Origin: Hyphomicrobiales bacterium | GTDB taxonomy: Bacteria; Pseudomonadota; Alphaproteobacteria; Rhizobiales; Xanthobacteraceae | Length of the DNA stretch: 64,000 bases | Direction: 5' to 3' | Assembly (NCBI GenBank): GCA_003169835.1 | Contig: PNAI01000016.1 | Location: 124,001 to 188,000 of the forward strand | Part shown: piece after piece, positions 55,078-64,000 of the stretch | Layout: each line of letters starts with the position of its first letter | How positions within the stretch are numbered: the stretch's first letter is position 1 | Position numbers and translations under genes: made by a program | Notes under the pieces: generated by a model | The model's input: the letters and a program-made list of their open reading frames with translations, nothing else | Databases searched by the model: none | Told to the model about the DNA's origin: nothing

Positions 55078-56757
55078 ATGCTTAGGCGCCTCGGCCTGCG
55101 ACAAAGGATCATCGCGCTATTTGTCGTCGGCGCCATGGTCATGGCCGGCATCGTGGGCTTGAGCCTGTATGAATTCTCGGCTCTGCAAAAATACAGCGAA
55201 GACGAACGCGCGGCGGAGCTGCGCAGCGACGAGGTTCACGCGGTTGTGCTCGTCGCATTGCAAACAGCGACAACATTCTCCTCGCTTGGATTCGATCTTA
55301 CGCCGGATGAAAAGAAATATGCGCTGGCCGAGGGCGAAGCTCTGCTTTCGCAGCTTGAAGCGAGGCAAGAACAGATCGCGCCGATTATCAAAGATATCGT
55401 CAGCCCGGAACACCAGCACGCGCTTATTTATGCGGTGAGTGAAATTCGTCGCTCCTGGGAAGAGATAAAGGCCGACATCAAACAAGACGGGCAAGAGATT
55501 TTCTTGTTCCATCTTTTGGCCGTGGTCAAGCACACGGCGCGCGTGCGCGAAATCATTACGGAAGCGGATGCCAGCGCGAAAGGCAGCGCGAAAATCGCCG
55601 CCGAGGCACTCGATCGGCGCGCGGAATTAGCGCGCGGAAATATTCTATTGGCGCTGTTTGCGGGATTGGCCGGCTTGCTCGTCGTTGGATGGGTGGTGCT
55701 GCATTACGGCGTGCGACGGCCGTTCGGTGAGGCGATTGCGGCCGTATCGCGGATCGCGAACGGCGATCTGGATAGTCCGGTGCCGATTGCCACGCGCGTG
55801 GACGAAATCGGAGCGATCATGTCCGCGCTGGAAAGCTTGCGAGGACAGGCGCAGGAACGCAGGAAGCTCGTGGCCGAGCGTTTGCGTGACGCTACGGAAC
55901 GCGATACCCGCCGGGAAAAGCTCGAAGCGATCGTAGAGGAATTTCGCGCCGCCGTTGTTGCGGCGCTGGGCGAGAGCGCGAAGGCCATTCAGGCGATGCG
56001 CCACGCCACGGACGAATTGACTGTTGCGGCCACAGACACGCAGGCCGGCGCCACGCGAGCGACCGAGGCCTCGCATGAAGTGTCGACCAATGTCGCTAGC
56101 GTCGCGGCTGCGACCCATGAACTGACAGTCTCGATCGAAAATATGGGGCACTCCGTCAAACAGGCGGAGGCGGCCATCGGGGAAGCCGCGCAACGCGCAA
56201 ACATGACATCTGCGACCATCGACGGACTCTCGGAGACCGCCCAGACTATCGGCGATGTCGCGTTGTTCATCGATTCCGTTGCAAGCCAAACCAATCTGCT
56301 GGCATTGAACGCGACCATTGAGGCGGCGCGAGCGGGGGCTGCCGGGCGGGGCTTTGCCGTCGTCGCGACCGAAGTGAAATCGCTGGCGGCGCAGACCGCG
56401 AAGGCTACGGAGAACATCAACGCGCGTATCGCGGAAATGCGGCGGCGGACCGAGGAAGCGGTCAACGCCATTCAGACGATCGTGCAAACGAGTGACCAAG
56501 CCACTATTCACGCATCAACGATTTCTTCTGCTGTCGCGGGACAAACCGAGGCAACGTCATTGATCTCGAAGAATCTCCGCGATGCGGCCGGCTGGACTGC
56601 CGGACTTTCCGGCGTGGTGGAAGACCTTGCAGCTGCGGTGCGCCGCACGAAGATGGCCGCGGAGCATGTGCAGGTGGCATCCGGCGATTCGACCGCGGCG
56701 GCGGACAAGTTCGATCGCTTGGTGGATGTTTTTCTCGAACGCGTCAAAACCGCATAA
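55078..56757 (+). CDS. Methyl-accepting chemotaxis protein
   Basis: 559 residues. Helix 1 about 10-31; a periplasmic sensor domain to about 185; helix 2 about 188-212; a HAMP region; then the cytoplasmic signalling domain with the conserved hairpin [18 protein letters not shown] and [20 protein letters not shown]. The ligand is unknown. No other chemotaxis genes are adjacent. Confidence 0.93.
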   Translation: MLRRLGLRQRIIALFVVGAMVMAGIVGLSLYEFSALQKYSEDERAAELRSDEVHAVVLVALQTATTFSSLGFDLTPDEKKYALAEGEALLSQLEARQEQIAPIIKDIVSPEHQHALIYAVSEIRRSWEEIKADIKQDGQEIFLFHLLAVVKHTARVREIITEADASAKGSAKIAAEALDRRAELARGNILLALFAGLAGLLVVGWVVLHYGVRRPFGEAIAAVSRIANGDLDSPVPIATRVDEIGAIMSALESLRGQAQERRKLVAERLRDATERDTRREKLEAIVEEFRAAVVAALGESAKAIQAMRHATDELTVAATDTQAGATRATEASHEVSTNVASVAAATHELTVSIENMGHSVKQAEAAIGEAAQRANMTSATIDGLSETAQTIGDVALFIDSVASQTNLLALNATIEAARAGAAGRGFAVVATEVKSLAAQTAKATENINARIAEMRRRTEEAVNAIQTIVQTSDQATIHASTISSAVAGQTEATSLISKNLRDAAGWTAGLSGVVEDLAAAVRRTKMAAEHVQVASGDSTAAADKFDRLVDVFLERVKTA

Positions 56758-56783
56758 GGCGCACGGCTGGGCGCATCATTCAC

Positions 56784-57209
56784 CTAGCCTGCCGGTGTCC
56801 AATCCTTCGGCGCCAATTCAAAGCTCTTGAATTCAAATCCGGGCGCGACCGTGCAGCCGCACAGCGTCCAGTCGCCGAGGCTTACCGCCATTTGCCAGTC
56901 ATTTGCCGGCACGATCACTTGCGGTTGCGCTCCGGATGCCAGTCCGGGACCAAGTTCGAACGTTTGTATCTTGCCGCCATTCGCAATCGACAATGTGAGC
57001 GCCGCGCCCGCGTACCAGTGCCAAACTTCAACCGCGTCGATACGGTGCCAGTGCGAACGCTCGCCGCGCGCGAGCAGGAAGTAGATCGCGGTTGAGGCTG
57101 CGCGCTCGCCATCAATTGTGCGGGTGTCACGAAAGGTCTCGCGGAAATGTCCGCCCTCGGGATGCGGCTTCAGCTCAAGCCGGCGGATCACTTCGGCGGC
57201 GGATAGCAA
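56784..57209 (-). CDS. Cupin (DUF985) protein
   Basis: 141 residues from a TTG at 57209 (LSAAEVIRRLELKPHPEGGHF); a GTG at 57191 that overlaps the epmB stop (GTGA) is an alternative. Cupin_5 motifs: PHPEGGHFRETFRD, FLLARGERSHWHRIDAVEVW and GCTVAPGFEFKSFELA. A small beta-barrel possibly binding a sugar or metal. It is translated with epmB. Confidence 0.83.
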   Translation of the reverse strand: MLSAAEVIRRLELKPHPEGGHFRETFRDTRTIDGERAASTAIYFLLARGERSHWHRIDAVEVWHWYAGAALTLSIANGGKIQTFELGPGLASGAQPQVIVPANDWQMAVSLGDWTLCGCTVAPGFEFKSFELAPKDWTPAG

Positions 57210-58240
57210 TGAAAATCTCCATTGAAATCCGCGATGCGGTAGCGGTCCAGTGCTTCGGCCGTAAGGTAATTGGGACCAATCGGCGATTTGCCGTGGCCGC
57301 CTGGAATGTCGAGCACGTAAATGGGTTGGCACAGGCCGGAATAGCGCCCGCGCAAGGCCTGCATCAGTTCCTGGCCGTGCTCGATGGTGGTGCGCAGGTG
57401 CGAGGTGCCGGGCGCAAGATCGGCGTGGTGCAGATAGTAGGGCTTAATCCGGCACGCGACGAACGCGCGCATCAATTCGCCGAGCGTTGTCGTGTCGTCG
57501 TTGACGCCACGCAACAGCACCGATTGGCTCAGCATCGGGATTCCGGCATCGACAAGACGCGCGCAGGCGGTGCGGGCGGCGGGCGTCAATTCGCGCGGAT
57601 GGTTGGCGTGGAGCACGACGTATGTTGCCTTGCCGCGGGCTTTGAGCGCGCGCACCAGCGCGGGCGTGATCCGGGCGGGATCTGCGACCGGCAAGCGGGT
57701 GTGCACGCGGATTACCGCGATGTGAGAGATGGCGGCAAGGCGCGAGACGACCTGCTGCAAACGCCGCGGCGAGAGCACAAGCGGGTCGCCGCCGGTCAGC
57801 ACGACTTCCCAGATTTCCGGATGTGCGGTGATATACGCGAGCGCAGCATCGAGCGCCGAAGCGTTGAGTGCGTGGGCGTGCGGGCCGATCATCTCGCGGC
57901 GGAAGCAGAAGCGGCAATACACTGCGCAGAGATGAGTGAGTTTGAGCAGCACGCGGTCGGGATAGCGATGAACGATGCCCTCGACCGGGCTGTGGGCGAA
58001 GTCGCCGATCGGATCGGGGGATTCCGCGGGATCGTGCTCAAGTTCCGCCGGATCGGGGATGAACTGACGTGCGATGGGATCGCTGGGGTCGGCGTGGTCG
58101 ATCAGCTCGGCAATCGCTGGCGTAATGGCTATGGCGTAGCGCGCCGCAACGTTTTCGAGGGCCGCCCGCTTGTCGGTATGAACGAATCCGGCGTCGGTCA
58201 GATCGGACAGGTTGCGCAAAATTTTGCCGTTGGCGTTCAT
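57188..58240 (-). CDS. epmB: EF-P beta-lysylation protein EpmB (lysine 2,3-aminomutase)
   Basis: 350 residues, radical SAM with the cluster motif CAVYCRFC. PLP and substrate regions follow: LTGGDPLVLSPRRL, HTRLPVADP, VLHANHPREL and YLHHADLAPGTSH. It converts alpha-lysine to beta-lysine, which EpmA attaches to EF-P. epmA lies upstream in the same direction, with a Bug gene between. Confidence 0.9.
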   Translation of the reverse strand: MNANGKILRNLSDLTDAGFVHTDKRAALENVAARYAIAITPAIAELIDHADPSDPIARQFIPDPAELEHDPAESPDPIGDFAHSPVEGIVHRYPDRVLLKLTHLCAVYCRFCFRREMIGPHAHALNASALDAALAYITAHPEIWEVVLTGGDPLVLSPRRLQQVVSRLAAISHIAVIRVHTRLPVADPARITPALVRALKARGKATYVVLHANHPRELTPAARTACARLVDAGIPMLSQSVLLRGVNDDTTTLGELMRAFVACRIKPYYLHHADLAPGTSHLRTTIEHGQELMQALRGRYSGLCQPIYVLDIPGGHGKSPIGPNYLTAEALDRYRIADFNGDFHCYPPPK

Positions 58241-58277
58241 GAAACGGGACCTCGCATAGGTGGCAACCGTTATTGTT

Positions 58278-58305
58278 GCGGCGTGCGGCGTGCGGCGTGC
58301 GGCGC
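58278..58305. repeat. 7-bp tandem repeat, four copies
   Basis: Three units of GCGGCGT and one GCGGCGC lie between the epmB start and the Bug stop. It is a short simple repeat that may vary in length among strains. Confidence 0.75.
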
Positions 58306-58345
58306 GTTGAGCCGTGCAGATGCGGTTCTGGTTTGCGGCCGGCTT

Positions 58346-59317
58346 TTAGTTTGAGAAACCGATGGCTTTCACCATCTTGGCCCAACGCTCCACTTCACTC
58401 TTGAAGTATTCATTCGTCTCCGCGGTATTTTTGACGACCGGGTCGAACCCGGCCTTTTTCAGCCTCTCAAGCGAGTCGGGTTCCTTCGCGGCCGCATTAA
58501 TTTCTGCGTTGAGCTTGGCCACGACCGCATCGGGGGTTTTGGCGGGCGCGAAGAAGCCGACCCACGAGCCGACGATCACATCCGGATATCCCATTTCGCC
58601 GTAGGTCGGGACGTTTGGAATCGCCGGGTTGCGCTTTTCGCTGGCGACGCCAATGCCGCGTAGCGCACCGCTGAGGATGTGAGGCGTGACGGGTGGCAGT
58701 GTGAGCACGATCGAGTCGACGTGATTTCCGAGTGCGGCGGTGATTGCCGGTGCGCCGCCCTGGAACGGCACCTGCACATATTTCACCTTGGCGATTTCGC
58801 TGAAAAAATACTCCGCCCCGATATACGGGCCGGTGCCGACGCCCGCGCTGCCGTAGGTGAAGCTCTTATTCTTGGCGTTGGCGATAAATTCTTTCAGGTC
58901 CTTGGCGGGATTGCTCGAGTGAACGGCGATCACGTCGGGGCTGAAGGCGACGATAGCGACGGGCCGTAGGTCGCCGGTCTCAAAACCCTTGTTCTTTGAA
59001 GCGGTCGCATTGACGGCCAGCGCTGAAGTCGTCACCAGCAGCGTGTATCCATCCGGCTCCGCAGCGGCGACCGCCTTCGCTGCAAGATTTCCGCCGGCGC
59101 CCCCGCGATTTTCGACCACGAAGCTCTGTTTCAGGCGATCGGCGAGCTTGGTCGAAATCAGCCGGCCCGGAATGTCGGCTAATCCGCCGGCCGGGAAGGC
59201 GACTATGACGGTGACGTTCTGCGATGGATAGGTCTGCGCGAAGGCGGGTTGCGCGAAGCCTGCAGCGACAAGAGCAGTGGCAATGAGTGCACGGCGTGAA
59301 GCACGAAGATCGAACAT
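58346..59317 (-). CDS. Bug/TctC-family tripartite tricarboxylate transporter binding protein
   Basis: 323 residues with a signal peptide (cleavage near AFA-QTYPSQ) and VIVAFPAGGLADIPGRL, the Bug pattern. The start at 59317 (MFDLRASRR) is chosen over upstream codons. It stands between epmA and epmB with no TctAB partner, so it is an apparent insertion between two functionally linked genes. Confidence 0.88.
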   Translation of the reverse strand: MFDLRASRRALIATALVAAGFAQPAFAQTYPSQNVTVIVAFPAGGLADIPGRLISTKLADRLKQSFVVENRGGAGGNLAAKAVAAAEPDGYTLLVTTSALAVNATASKNKGFETGDLRPVAIVAFSPDVIAVHSSNPAKDLKEFIANAKNKSFTYGSAGVGTGPYIGAEYFFSEIAKVKYVQVPFQGGAPAITAALGNHVDSIVLTLPPVTPHILSGALRGIGVASEKRNPAIPNVPTYGEMGYPDVIVGSWVGFFAPAKTPDAVVAKLNAEINAAAKEPDSLERLKKAGFDPVVKNTAETNEYFKSEVERWAKMVKAIGFSN

Positions 59318-59436
59318 GGCGTGTCCTTTGGGTTGCGCCGGCTCCGAACGCAGGCACGGGCTGCCTTTGGGCGGGTTATGCGCCTGTAGGGCAAGCCTAG
59401 TGTGGACCGCGCGCAATGGTCAATGCGGCGCAATGC

Positions 59437-60564
59437 TCATTGATCGGGCCTCGGATCGAGGTCCGCGACCGGCGCCCAGAGTACCTGCTCGATGCGGGTT
59501 GCGCCTGTGGCCAGCATGACCAGGCGGTCGAGGCCGAGCGCGATGCCGCTCGCCTGCGGCATACCCGCGAGGGCCGCGAGGAAGTCCTGGTCGATGGGAT
59601 AGCGCATGCCATAGACGCGTTCCTTCTCGGCCATGGACGCTTCGAAGCGGCGGCGCTGCTCGGCCGGATCGGTGAGTTCGCCATAACCGTTGGCGAGTTC
59701 AACGCCGCAGGCATAAAGCTCGAAACGTTGCGCCACGCGTGGATCGGCGGCGGGGCGCGCGAGCGCTGCTTCCGGTAAAGGATATTCGTACAACAAAGTC
59801 GCCACGCCGAGGCCAAGCTGCGGTTCGATTCGCTCGACCAGCACGCGGCTAAAGATATCCGACCAGGTGTCGTCGTCGGCGAGACGGATGCCGGCCGCGC
59901 GCGCGTCTGCGATCATGCGCGCAAGATCCGGTTGTCCTGCCTGCAGCGTTGCCAAGAGATCGATACCGGCGAAGCGCGAAAAGGCTTGCGCGACGGTGAG
60001 CCGCTCAGGATTTGCGAACGGATCGGCGGTGCGGTTCTTCCACTGAAAGCTCGATGTGCCGGCTGCCTTCGCCGTTTCTGCCAAGATCGCCTCGCAGTCC
60101 GTCATCAGGGTCTCGTAGGGCTCATCCGCCCGGTACCATTCCAGCATGGTGAATTCCGGGTGATGCAGCGCGCCGCGTTCGCAATTGCGGAAAACGCGCG
60201 CGAAGGTGAATATCCTCCGCTCGCCGGCCGCGAGCAGCTTTTTGCAGGTGAACTCGGGCGAGGTGTGAAGGTAGCGCTGTGCGTGGGCTCCGTCGGGGGC
60301 AGTGATTTCGGTCGCGAAGGCGTGCAGGTGGGTTTCGTTGCCGGGAGAGACTTGCAAGGCCGTTGTTTCCACCTCCAGAAAGCCGCGCATCCGGAACCAT
60401 TGCCGCAACGACGCCACGATGCGGTCGCGTGTCAGCAGAAACGGCCGCCGGTCGGCGTAATTCTCAGGGTTCCACCAGGGGGAGGGGGCGATCACATGGT
60501 CCTCATCTGCCGGCAGGGGAAAATGCTGGCGCCGCCAGCCAAGATCGTTATGGTGCGGGCGCAA
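59437..60564 (-). CDS. epmA: EF-P lysyltransferase EpmA (LysRS-like)
   Basis: 375 residues from a TTG at 60564; a GTG at 60495, giving MIAPSPWWNPENY, is also plausible. Class II aminoacyl-tRNA synthetase core without the anticodon domain. Visible are motif 2 (RVFRNCERGALHHPEFTMLEW in pieces), ELANGYGEL and motif 3 (GIALGLDRLVML). It activates beta-lysine for EF-P and is divergent from efp, 60 bases apart. Confidence 0.9.
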   Translation of the reverse strand: MRPHHNDLGWRRQHFPLPADEDHVIAPSPWWNPENYADRRPFLLTRDRIVASLRQWFRMRGFLEVETTALQVSPGNETHLHAFATEITAPDGAHAQRYLHTSPEFTCKKLLAAGERRIFTFARVFRNCERGALHHPEFTMLEWYRADEPYETLMTDCEAILAETAKAAGTSSFQWKNRTADPFANPERLTVAQAFSRFAGIDLLATLQAGQPDLARMIADARAAGIRLADDDTWSDIFSRVLVERIEPQLGLGVATLLYEYPLPEAALARPAADPRVAQRFELYACGVELANGYGELTDPAEQRRRFEASMAEKERVYGMRYPIDQDFLAALAGMPQASGIALGLDRLVMLATGATRIEQVLWAPVADLDPRPDQ

Positions 60565-60624
60565 ATCCGGCCCGGCGGCTGCAAGCGCCCGCCAGCGCCC
60601 GCTAATTCATAAGGAATAGCAGTT

Positions 60625-61191
60625 GTGAAAGTTATCGCCAGCTCCCTTCGCAAGGGCAACGCCGTCGAAATCGACGGCAAGCTTTACGTGGTTGTTTTCG
60701 CGGAGAGCATCCATCCCGGAAAGGGAACCCCGGTCACCCAGATCGACATGCGCCGCATCAGCGACGGCGTAAAGGTGTCGCAGCGCTACAAGACCACCGA
60801 GCAGGTCGAGCGTGCCCACGTTGAGGACCGCGAGCACCAGTTTCTCTACAGCGACAACGACGGGTTTCATTTCATGAATATGGAAAACTACGACCAGCTG
60901 GCTGTGCCGGCGGACATCATCGGGGATCAAGCCGCGTATCTGGCGGCAGAAATGAAGGTCAAACTCAGCATTTACGAAGGGCTCGTGGTGGCAGTTGAGC
61001 TGCCGCAGCGCGCCACACTCGAAGTGGTCGATACCGAACCGGTGACGAAGGGCCAGACTGCGTCTTCGTCGTTCAAGCCCGCGAAATTGTCCAACGGCGT
61101 GCGCACGATGGTGCCGCCGCATGTTGCGACGGGCACGCGCGTCGTGGTGATGACGGTGGATGGTTCTTATGTCGAGCGGGCGAAGGACTAA
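60625..61191 (+). CDS. efp: Elongation factor P
   Basis: 188 residues, three beta-barrel domains. The lysine of the loop HPGKGTP (K33) is the site expected to be modified by beta-lysylation. C-terminal motifs [13 protein letters not shown] and DGSYVERA are typical. EF-P relieves ribosome stalling at proline stretches. Confidence 0.95.
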   Translation: MKVIASSLRKGNAVEIDGKLYVVVFAESIHPGKGTPVTQIDMRRISDGVKVSQRYKTTEQVERAHVEDREHQFLYSDNDGFHFMNMENYDQLAVPADIIGDQAAYLAAEMKVKLSIYEGLVVAVELPQRATLEVVDTEPVTKGQTASSSFKPAKLSNGVRTMVPPHVATGTRVVVMTVDGSYVERAKD

Positions 61192-61198
61192 ATTGCGC

Positions 61199-61228
61199 GC
61201 GGGCTAAAAATTATTTTTGCGCGCCCGC
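61199..61228. terminator. Candidate bidirectional terminator between efp and gloB
   Basis: Short complementary arms GCGGGC (61199-61204) and GCCCGC (61223-61228) enclose an AT-rich palindrome AAAAATTATTTTT. It could end transcription from both sides. Confidence 0.35.
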
Positions 61229-61971
61229 ATCTCGGCAAACACTTGCGCGGCAGGCTTTCCGGCAAGACCGACGGAAGCCGCCACGGCGGACACATCGGCA
61301 CGTAAAAACGGATTGGCGGCTTTTTCCTCAGCCATCGTCGTCGGAATCGTGGGCTCGCCGGCGGCGACTTGGCGGGCCGCTTGCTCCGCGCGGGCGGCGA
61401 GTGCGCGATTGTCCGGCTCGATCGATTGCGCGAATCGGATGTTGGCGAGCGTATATTCGTGGCCGCAATAAATTTGGGTGTCGTCCGGCAGATCGCGCAG
61501 CTTGAGCAGCGACGCCCACATCATTTCCGGCGTGCCTTCGATCACGCGCCCGCAGCCGATGGAGAACAGCGTGTCGCCGGCGAACACGAGCTTGTCGGCA
61601 TGGAACCAATAAGAGATGTGACCGGCCGTGTGGCCCGGCGTTTCGATCACGTTCGCGGTGAGCTTGCCGACACTCACTTTGCCGCCTTCGCGCACGGTTT
61701 CGTCAACCAGTGGAATCTTTGAAGCCTCCTGTTGCGGCGCCACCACCCGGCAGCGATAGCGTTGTTTGAGTTCCGCGATGCCGGCGGTGTGATCGCCGTG
61801 ATGATGGGTCACCAGGATTTCGGTCAGGCGCCAGCCGGTCGATTTCAGCGCGGCCTCGACGGGCGCGGCCTCGGGGGCATCAATCGCAGCGGTCGCCCCG
61901 CTTGCCGGATCGTGCAGCAATACGCCGTAGTTGTCCTTGAGGCACGGGAACAGATGCGTCTTGGCGGCCAT
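61204..61971 (-). CDS. gloB: Hydroxyacylglutathione hydrolase (glyoxalase II)
   Basis: 255 residues, metallo-beta-lactamase fold with THHHGDHTAG metal ligands, ETPGHTAGHI, FAGDTLFSIGCGRV and YCGHEYTLANI, the GloB signature. It hydrolyses S-lactoylglutathione. It ends 12 bp from efp on the opposite strand. Confidence 0.93.
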   Translation of the reverse strand: MAAKTHLFPCLKDNYGVLLHDPASGATAAIDAPEAAPVEAALKSTGWRLTEILVTHHHGDHTAGIAELKQRYRCRVVAPQQEASKIPLVDETVREGGKVSVGKLTANVIETPGHTAGHISYWFHADKLVFAGDTLFSIGCGRVIEGTPEMMWASLLKLRDLPDDTQIYCGHEYTLANIRFAQSIEPDNRALAARAEQAARQVAAGEPTIPTTMAEEKAANPFLRADVSAVAASVGLAGKPAAQVFAEMRARKNNF

Positions 61972-62073
61972 ATCGGGTCCTTTTAAATTAGCGCGGTGAG
62001 TGAGACAGTAACATGGTTAACCTTCGTCGTTGAACGGCCGCAAGCGTCGGCTCGTTCGTGCTAGATATGCGCA

Positions 62074-62850
62074 ATGTCTATGGATGTCGTCGATCTGCGA
62101 AATTTTTATGCCCATCGGCTCGGTACGGTGGCGCGACACTTCATCGGACGCGGAATCCGCCATCGCTGGGACGATACGCACGGGCTGCGCGTGTTGGGCA
62201 TAGGTTATGCCACGCCCTATCTCGGCGCGTTCCGCGATGAGGCGGAGCGCTGCCTTGCCTTCATGCCGTCGACGCAAGGCGTGGTGAAATGGCCCACCGC
62301 CCGTCCGGCGCTCGCGGCGCTGGTTGAAGAAGGCGAATTGCCGTTGCCGGATGCGGCAGTCGACCGCGTGTTGCTCGTGCACGCGCTTGAGATGTCGCAG
62401 GATGTGGTCGCCCAGTTACGGGAAGTGTGGCGGGTGCTGGCCGCCGGCGGAAAGCTGTTGGCGGTGGTGCCGAACCGGCGCGGTCTATGGGCGCGCATGG
62501 ACACCACTCCATTTGGTCATGGGCGGCCCTACTCGCGTTCGCAGATCACGCAATTGCTGCGCGAGACCTGGTTCACGCCCGTGAGCTGGAGCGAAGCGCT
62601 CTACGTGCCGCCGATCGAGCGCGGCTGGTTCCTGCGCACGGCGATTGCTTGGGAGCGGACCGGGGCCACCATCTCCGCGCCGTTCGCCGGTGTCCATATC
62701 GTGGAAGCGACCAAGCAGGTCTATCGCGCCATTCCGGTGCGGCGCGAAAAGCGACAGCTTGTGCCCGCGCTTGAGCCGGCGCTTGCGCCCTCGCCACGCG
62801 ACTGTGCGCGCATCGCGACAGAATTACGGCCTGGCTCGAAAAACGTCTAG
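62074..62850 (+). CDS. Class I SAM-dependent methyltransferase
   Basis: 258 residues. The SAM region is somewhat divergent (GLRVLGIGYATPYL), followed by VDRVLLVHALEMS and EVWRVLAAGGKLLAVVPNR, typical of class I methyltransferases. The substrate is unknown. Often found beside gloB in this group. Its stop shares the CTAG at 62847-62850 with the convergent gene. Confidence 0.82.
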   Translation: MSMDVVDLRNFYAHRLGTVARHFIGRGIRHRWDDTHGLRVLGIGYATPYLGAFRDEAERCLAFMPSTQGVVKWPTARPALAALVEEGELPLPDAAVDRVLLVHALEMSQDVVAQLREVWRVLAAGGKLLAVVPNRRGLWARMDTTPFGHGRPYSRSQITQLLRETWFTPVSWSEALYVPPIERGWFLRTAIAWERTGATISAPFAGVHIVEATKQVYRAIPVRREKRQLVPALEPALAPSPRDCARIATELRPGSKNV

Positions 62851-63704
62851 TCGTTGCCGGAGCGCGGCTCGTCGGGCGAATCGTTGCCGCCCACGCCTTG
62901 CCCGCCGCCTTGCAGGTCGGGGCGATGGGGTCCGCGATGACGCCGGCGTCGGCGATGCATCTGATAGCGGTCGCCGCTCTGATTGTCGTAGTTGCCGTTC
63001 TGGCCGTTGTTCTGCGATGGCTGACCGCCGCCGGTGATGAATGAAGGCAATCGTTCACCGTCATTGCCGTCTACGACTGGGGGTTGATTTGGCGGCTGCT
63101 GGTTTTGCTGCGGCTGATGTTGTGGTTGCGGATGCTGAGGCTGGTGATTTTGTTGCGGCTGATGCTGCGGTTGCTGCTGATTATGCTGATGCTGCGGCCG
63201 GCTCTGCTGGTGCGGCTGCTGATCGCGCCCGCCGTAGGGCTGCGAATCGCGCGGCGGGTAGGGCGGCTGGGTGTCGCGCGGCGGATAAGGCGGCGGATTG
63301 CCGAAGTTCGGCTGACCTTGTTGTATTGGCTGGTCCACGCCGTCGTCGCCATCGTCGAAATTGTCGTCGCGGTTGTCGGCCAGCACTTCCCCACCCTCGG
63401 GACGATAATAGGGGTTCTGCTGGCGGAACTGTTCCTGTGCCGCGGCAATCAGACGAAGATAATGCTCGGCGTGCTGGTGATAATTCTCGGCGGTTACCGG
63501 GTCGCCTGAGGTCGTGGCATCGCGCGCCAACTGAACGTATTTCTCGGCAACGTGGGACGCTGTTCCCCGAATTTTCACATCCGGGCCGTTCGACTCATAA
63601 ACCCGTGTGAGCGGGTTCTGATTTTTGCGGTGATGGTGGTTGTTGTTATTGTTATTATTATTACGTCCGCGCATGCGCTTGTTGTTGTTCTGACCGTTTC
63701 TCAT
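62847..63704 (-). CDS. DUF4167 protein with Q/N/H-rich low-complexity region
   Basis: 285 residues from the ATG at 63704 (MRNGQNNNKRMRGR). A basic Asn/His-rich head (MRGRN, N repeats, HHHR) precedes the conserved DUF4167 domain (NPLTRVYESNGPDVKIRG, then HVAEKYVQLARDA and NYHQHAEHYLRLI). A long tail follows, dominated by Gln, His, Pro and Asn. In other Rhizobiales this gene lies by prmC; none is seen here, possibly past the window end. Confidence 0.82.
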   Translation of the reverse strand: MRNGQNNNKRMRGRNNNNNNNNHHHRKNQNPLTRVYESNGPDVKIRGTASHVAEKYVQLARDATTSGDPVTAENYHQHAEHYLRLIAAAQEQFRQQNPYYRPEGGEVLADNRDDNFDDGDDGVDQPIQQGQPNFGNPPPYPPRDTQPPYPPRDSQPYGGRDQQPHQQSRPQHQHNQQQPQHQPQQNHQPQHPQPQHQPQQNQQPPNQPPVVDGNDGERLPSFITGGGQPSQNNGQNGNYDNQSGDRYQMHRRRRRHRGPHRPDLQGGGQGVGGNDSPDEPRSGND

Positions 63705-64000
63705 GGCTTCCCTGTTCACCAACTTCCGATTTGTGACGGTTTTATTTTCCGCTAATTCGTTCAGCTCGATTCAGCTCATCACGCCAACGGAGGCCACGAC
63801 GACGTCACGACTCGATTCGTCACGCGACTCGATTTGTTAACTGTAGCAACTGTTTTAGCCATCACCTCGCAGCAGCAATGCTCGTGTTTGGTCGTGCGCA
63901 CAATTAATCGCGTTGTAATACCGAATGCGCATACGACCGGTAGCATCTGATCCGAAGCGATCCTGTATGCCGTTTGACCCAGCTCTTTACGGTCTGGCCT
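63705..64000. other. Intergenic end of the window
   Basis: About 296 bases with no supported gene. It is the upstream region of the DUF4167 gene. No tRNA-like fold or hairpin was recognised, and nothing can be said about the gene beyond the edge. Confidence 0.5.

Noticed and set aside
63071-63448. Alternative reverse frame within the DUF4167 gene, rich in Ser and Ile
   Set aside because: A shadow frame of the CAG/CAC-rich repeats; the DUF4167 frame has the conserved domain.

Overview
The window is a GC-rich chromosomal segment of a Rhizobiales-type alphaproteobacterium, probably Xanthobacteraceae/Bradyrhizobiaceae (for example near Pseudolabrys). The assignment is inferred from gene content: a DUF4167 protein, a PhaR/PhaA/PhaB set, a DUF2336 protein, several stand-alone Bug-type solute-binding proteins, CatI/CatJ-type CoA-transferase subunits next to lig genes, and the palindromic intergenic repeats typical of that group. 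No rRNA, tRNA, CRISPR array or phage was seen.

Layout. 0-8 kb: an SsuABC-type ABC importer, an OsmC protein, a membrane protein, then (reverse) mutS overlapping a Bug-type binding protein. 8-11.3 kb: an amidohydrolase and, inserted beside it, a 1.85-kb mobile element (9259-11104). The element has perfect 18-bp terminal inverted repeats and an 8-bp target duplication; inside are a truncated IS1-like transposase, a truncated DUF5343-like gene and three small passenger genes. 11.3-16.7 kb: O-methyltransferase, acyl-CoA ligase, a membrane-anchored alpha/beta hydrolase, an SDR and a thioesterase, with two CTAG-bounded palindromes. 16.9-23.8 kb: an aromatic catabolism run, catI-catJ-pcaF-ligI-GST-ligA-ligB-ligC, combining the last steps of the beta-ketoadipate pathway with the protocatechuate 4,5-cleavage pathway.

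23.8-39.9 kb: a Bug protein, a livFGMH transporter with two paralogous binding proteins, three tandem MetE-like zinc methyltransferase paralogs, then SDR, MaoC hydratase, acyl-CoA dehydrogenase, CaiB-type CoA-transferase and a 3-hydroxyisobutyrate dehydrogenase-like protein. This looks like an uptake and acyl-CoA degradation module for an unknown substrate. 39.9-50.1 kb: macro-domain protein, patatin phospholipase, Fur/Zur regulator with ispG, a foreign-looking AT-rich gene, a repeat block, Na+/H+ antiporter, a frameshifted DUF1345 gene, polyprenyl synthase, mtgA, rpmF and small proteins.

50.4-53.3 kb: polyhydroxybutyrate genes phaR, phaA and phaB. 53.4-56.8 kb: DUF2336 protein, PepSY protein and a chemotaxis receptor. 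56.8-61.2 kb: the elongation factor P set (efp, epmA, epmB) with a cupin and an interposed Bug protein. 61.2-64 kb: gloB, a methyltransferase and a DUF4167 protein with a long Q/N/H-rich tail.

Most interesting: the bounded passenger-carrying element at 9.25-11.11 kb; the hybrid cat/lig cluster; and the triplicated MetE-like genes between a transporter and an acyl-CoA operon. All family calls come from reading motifs; no database search was run.
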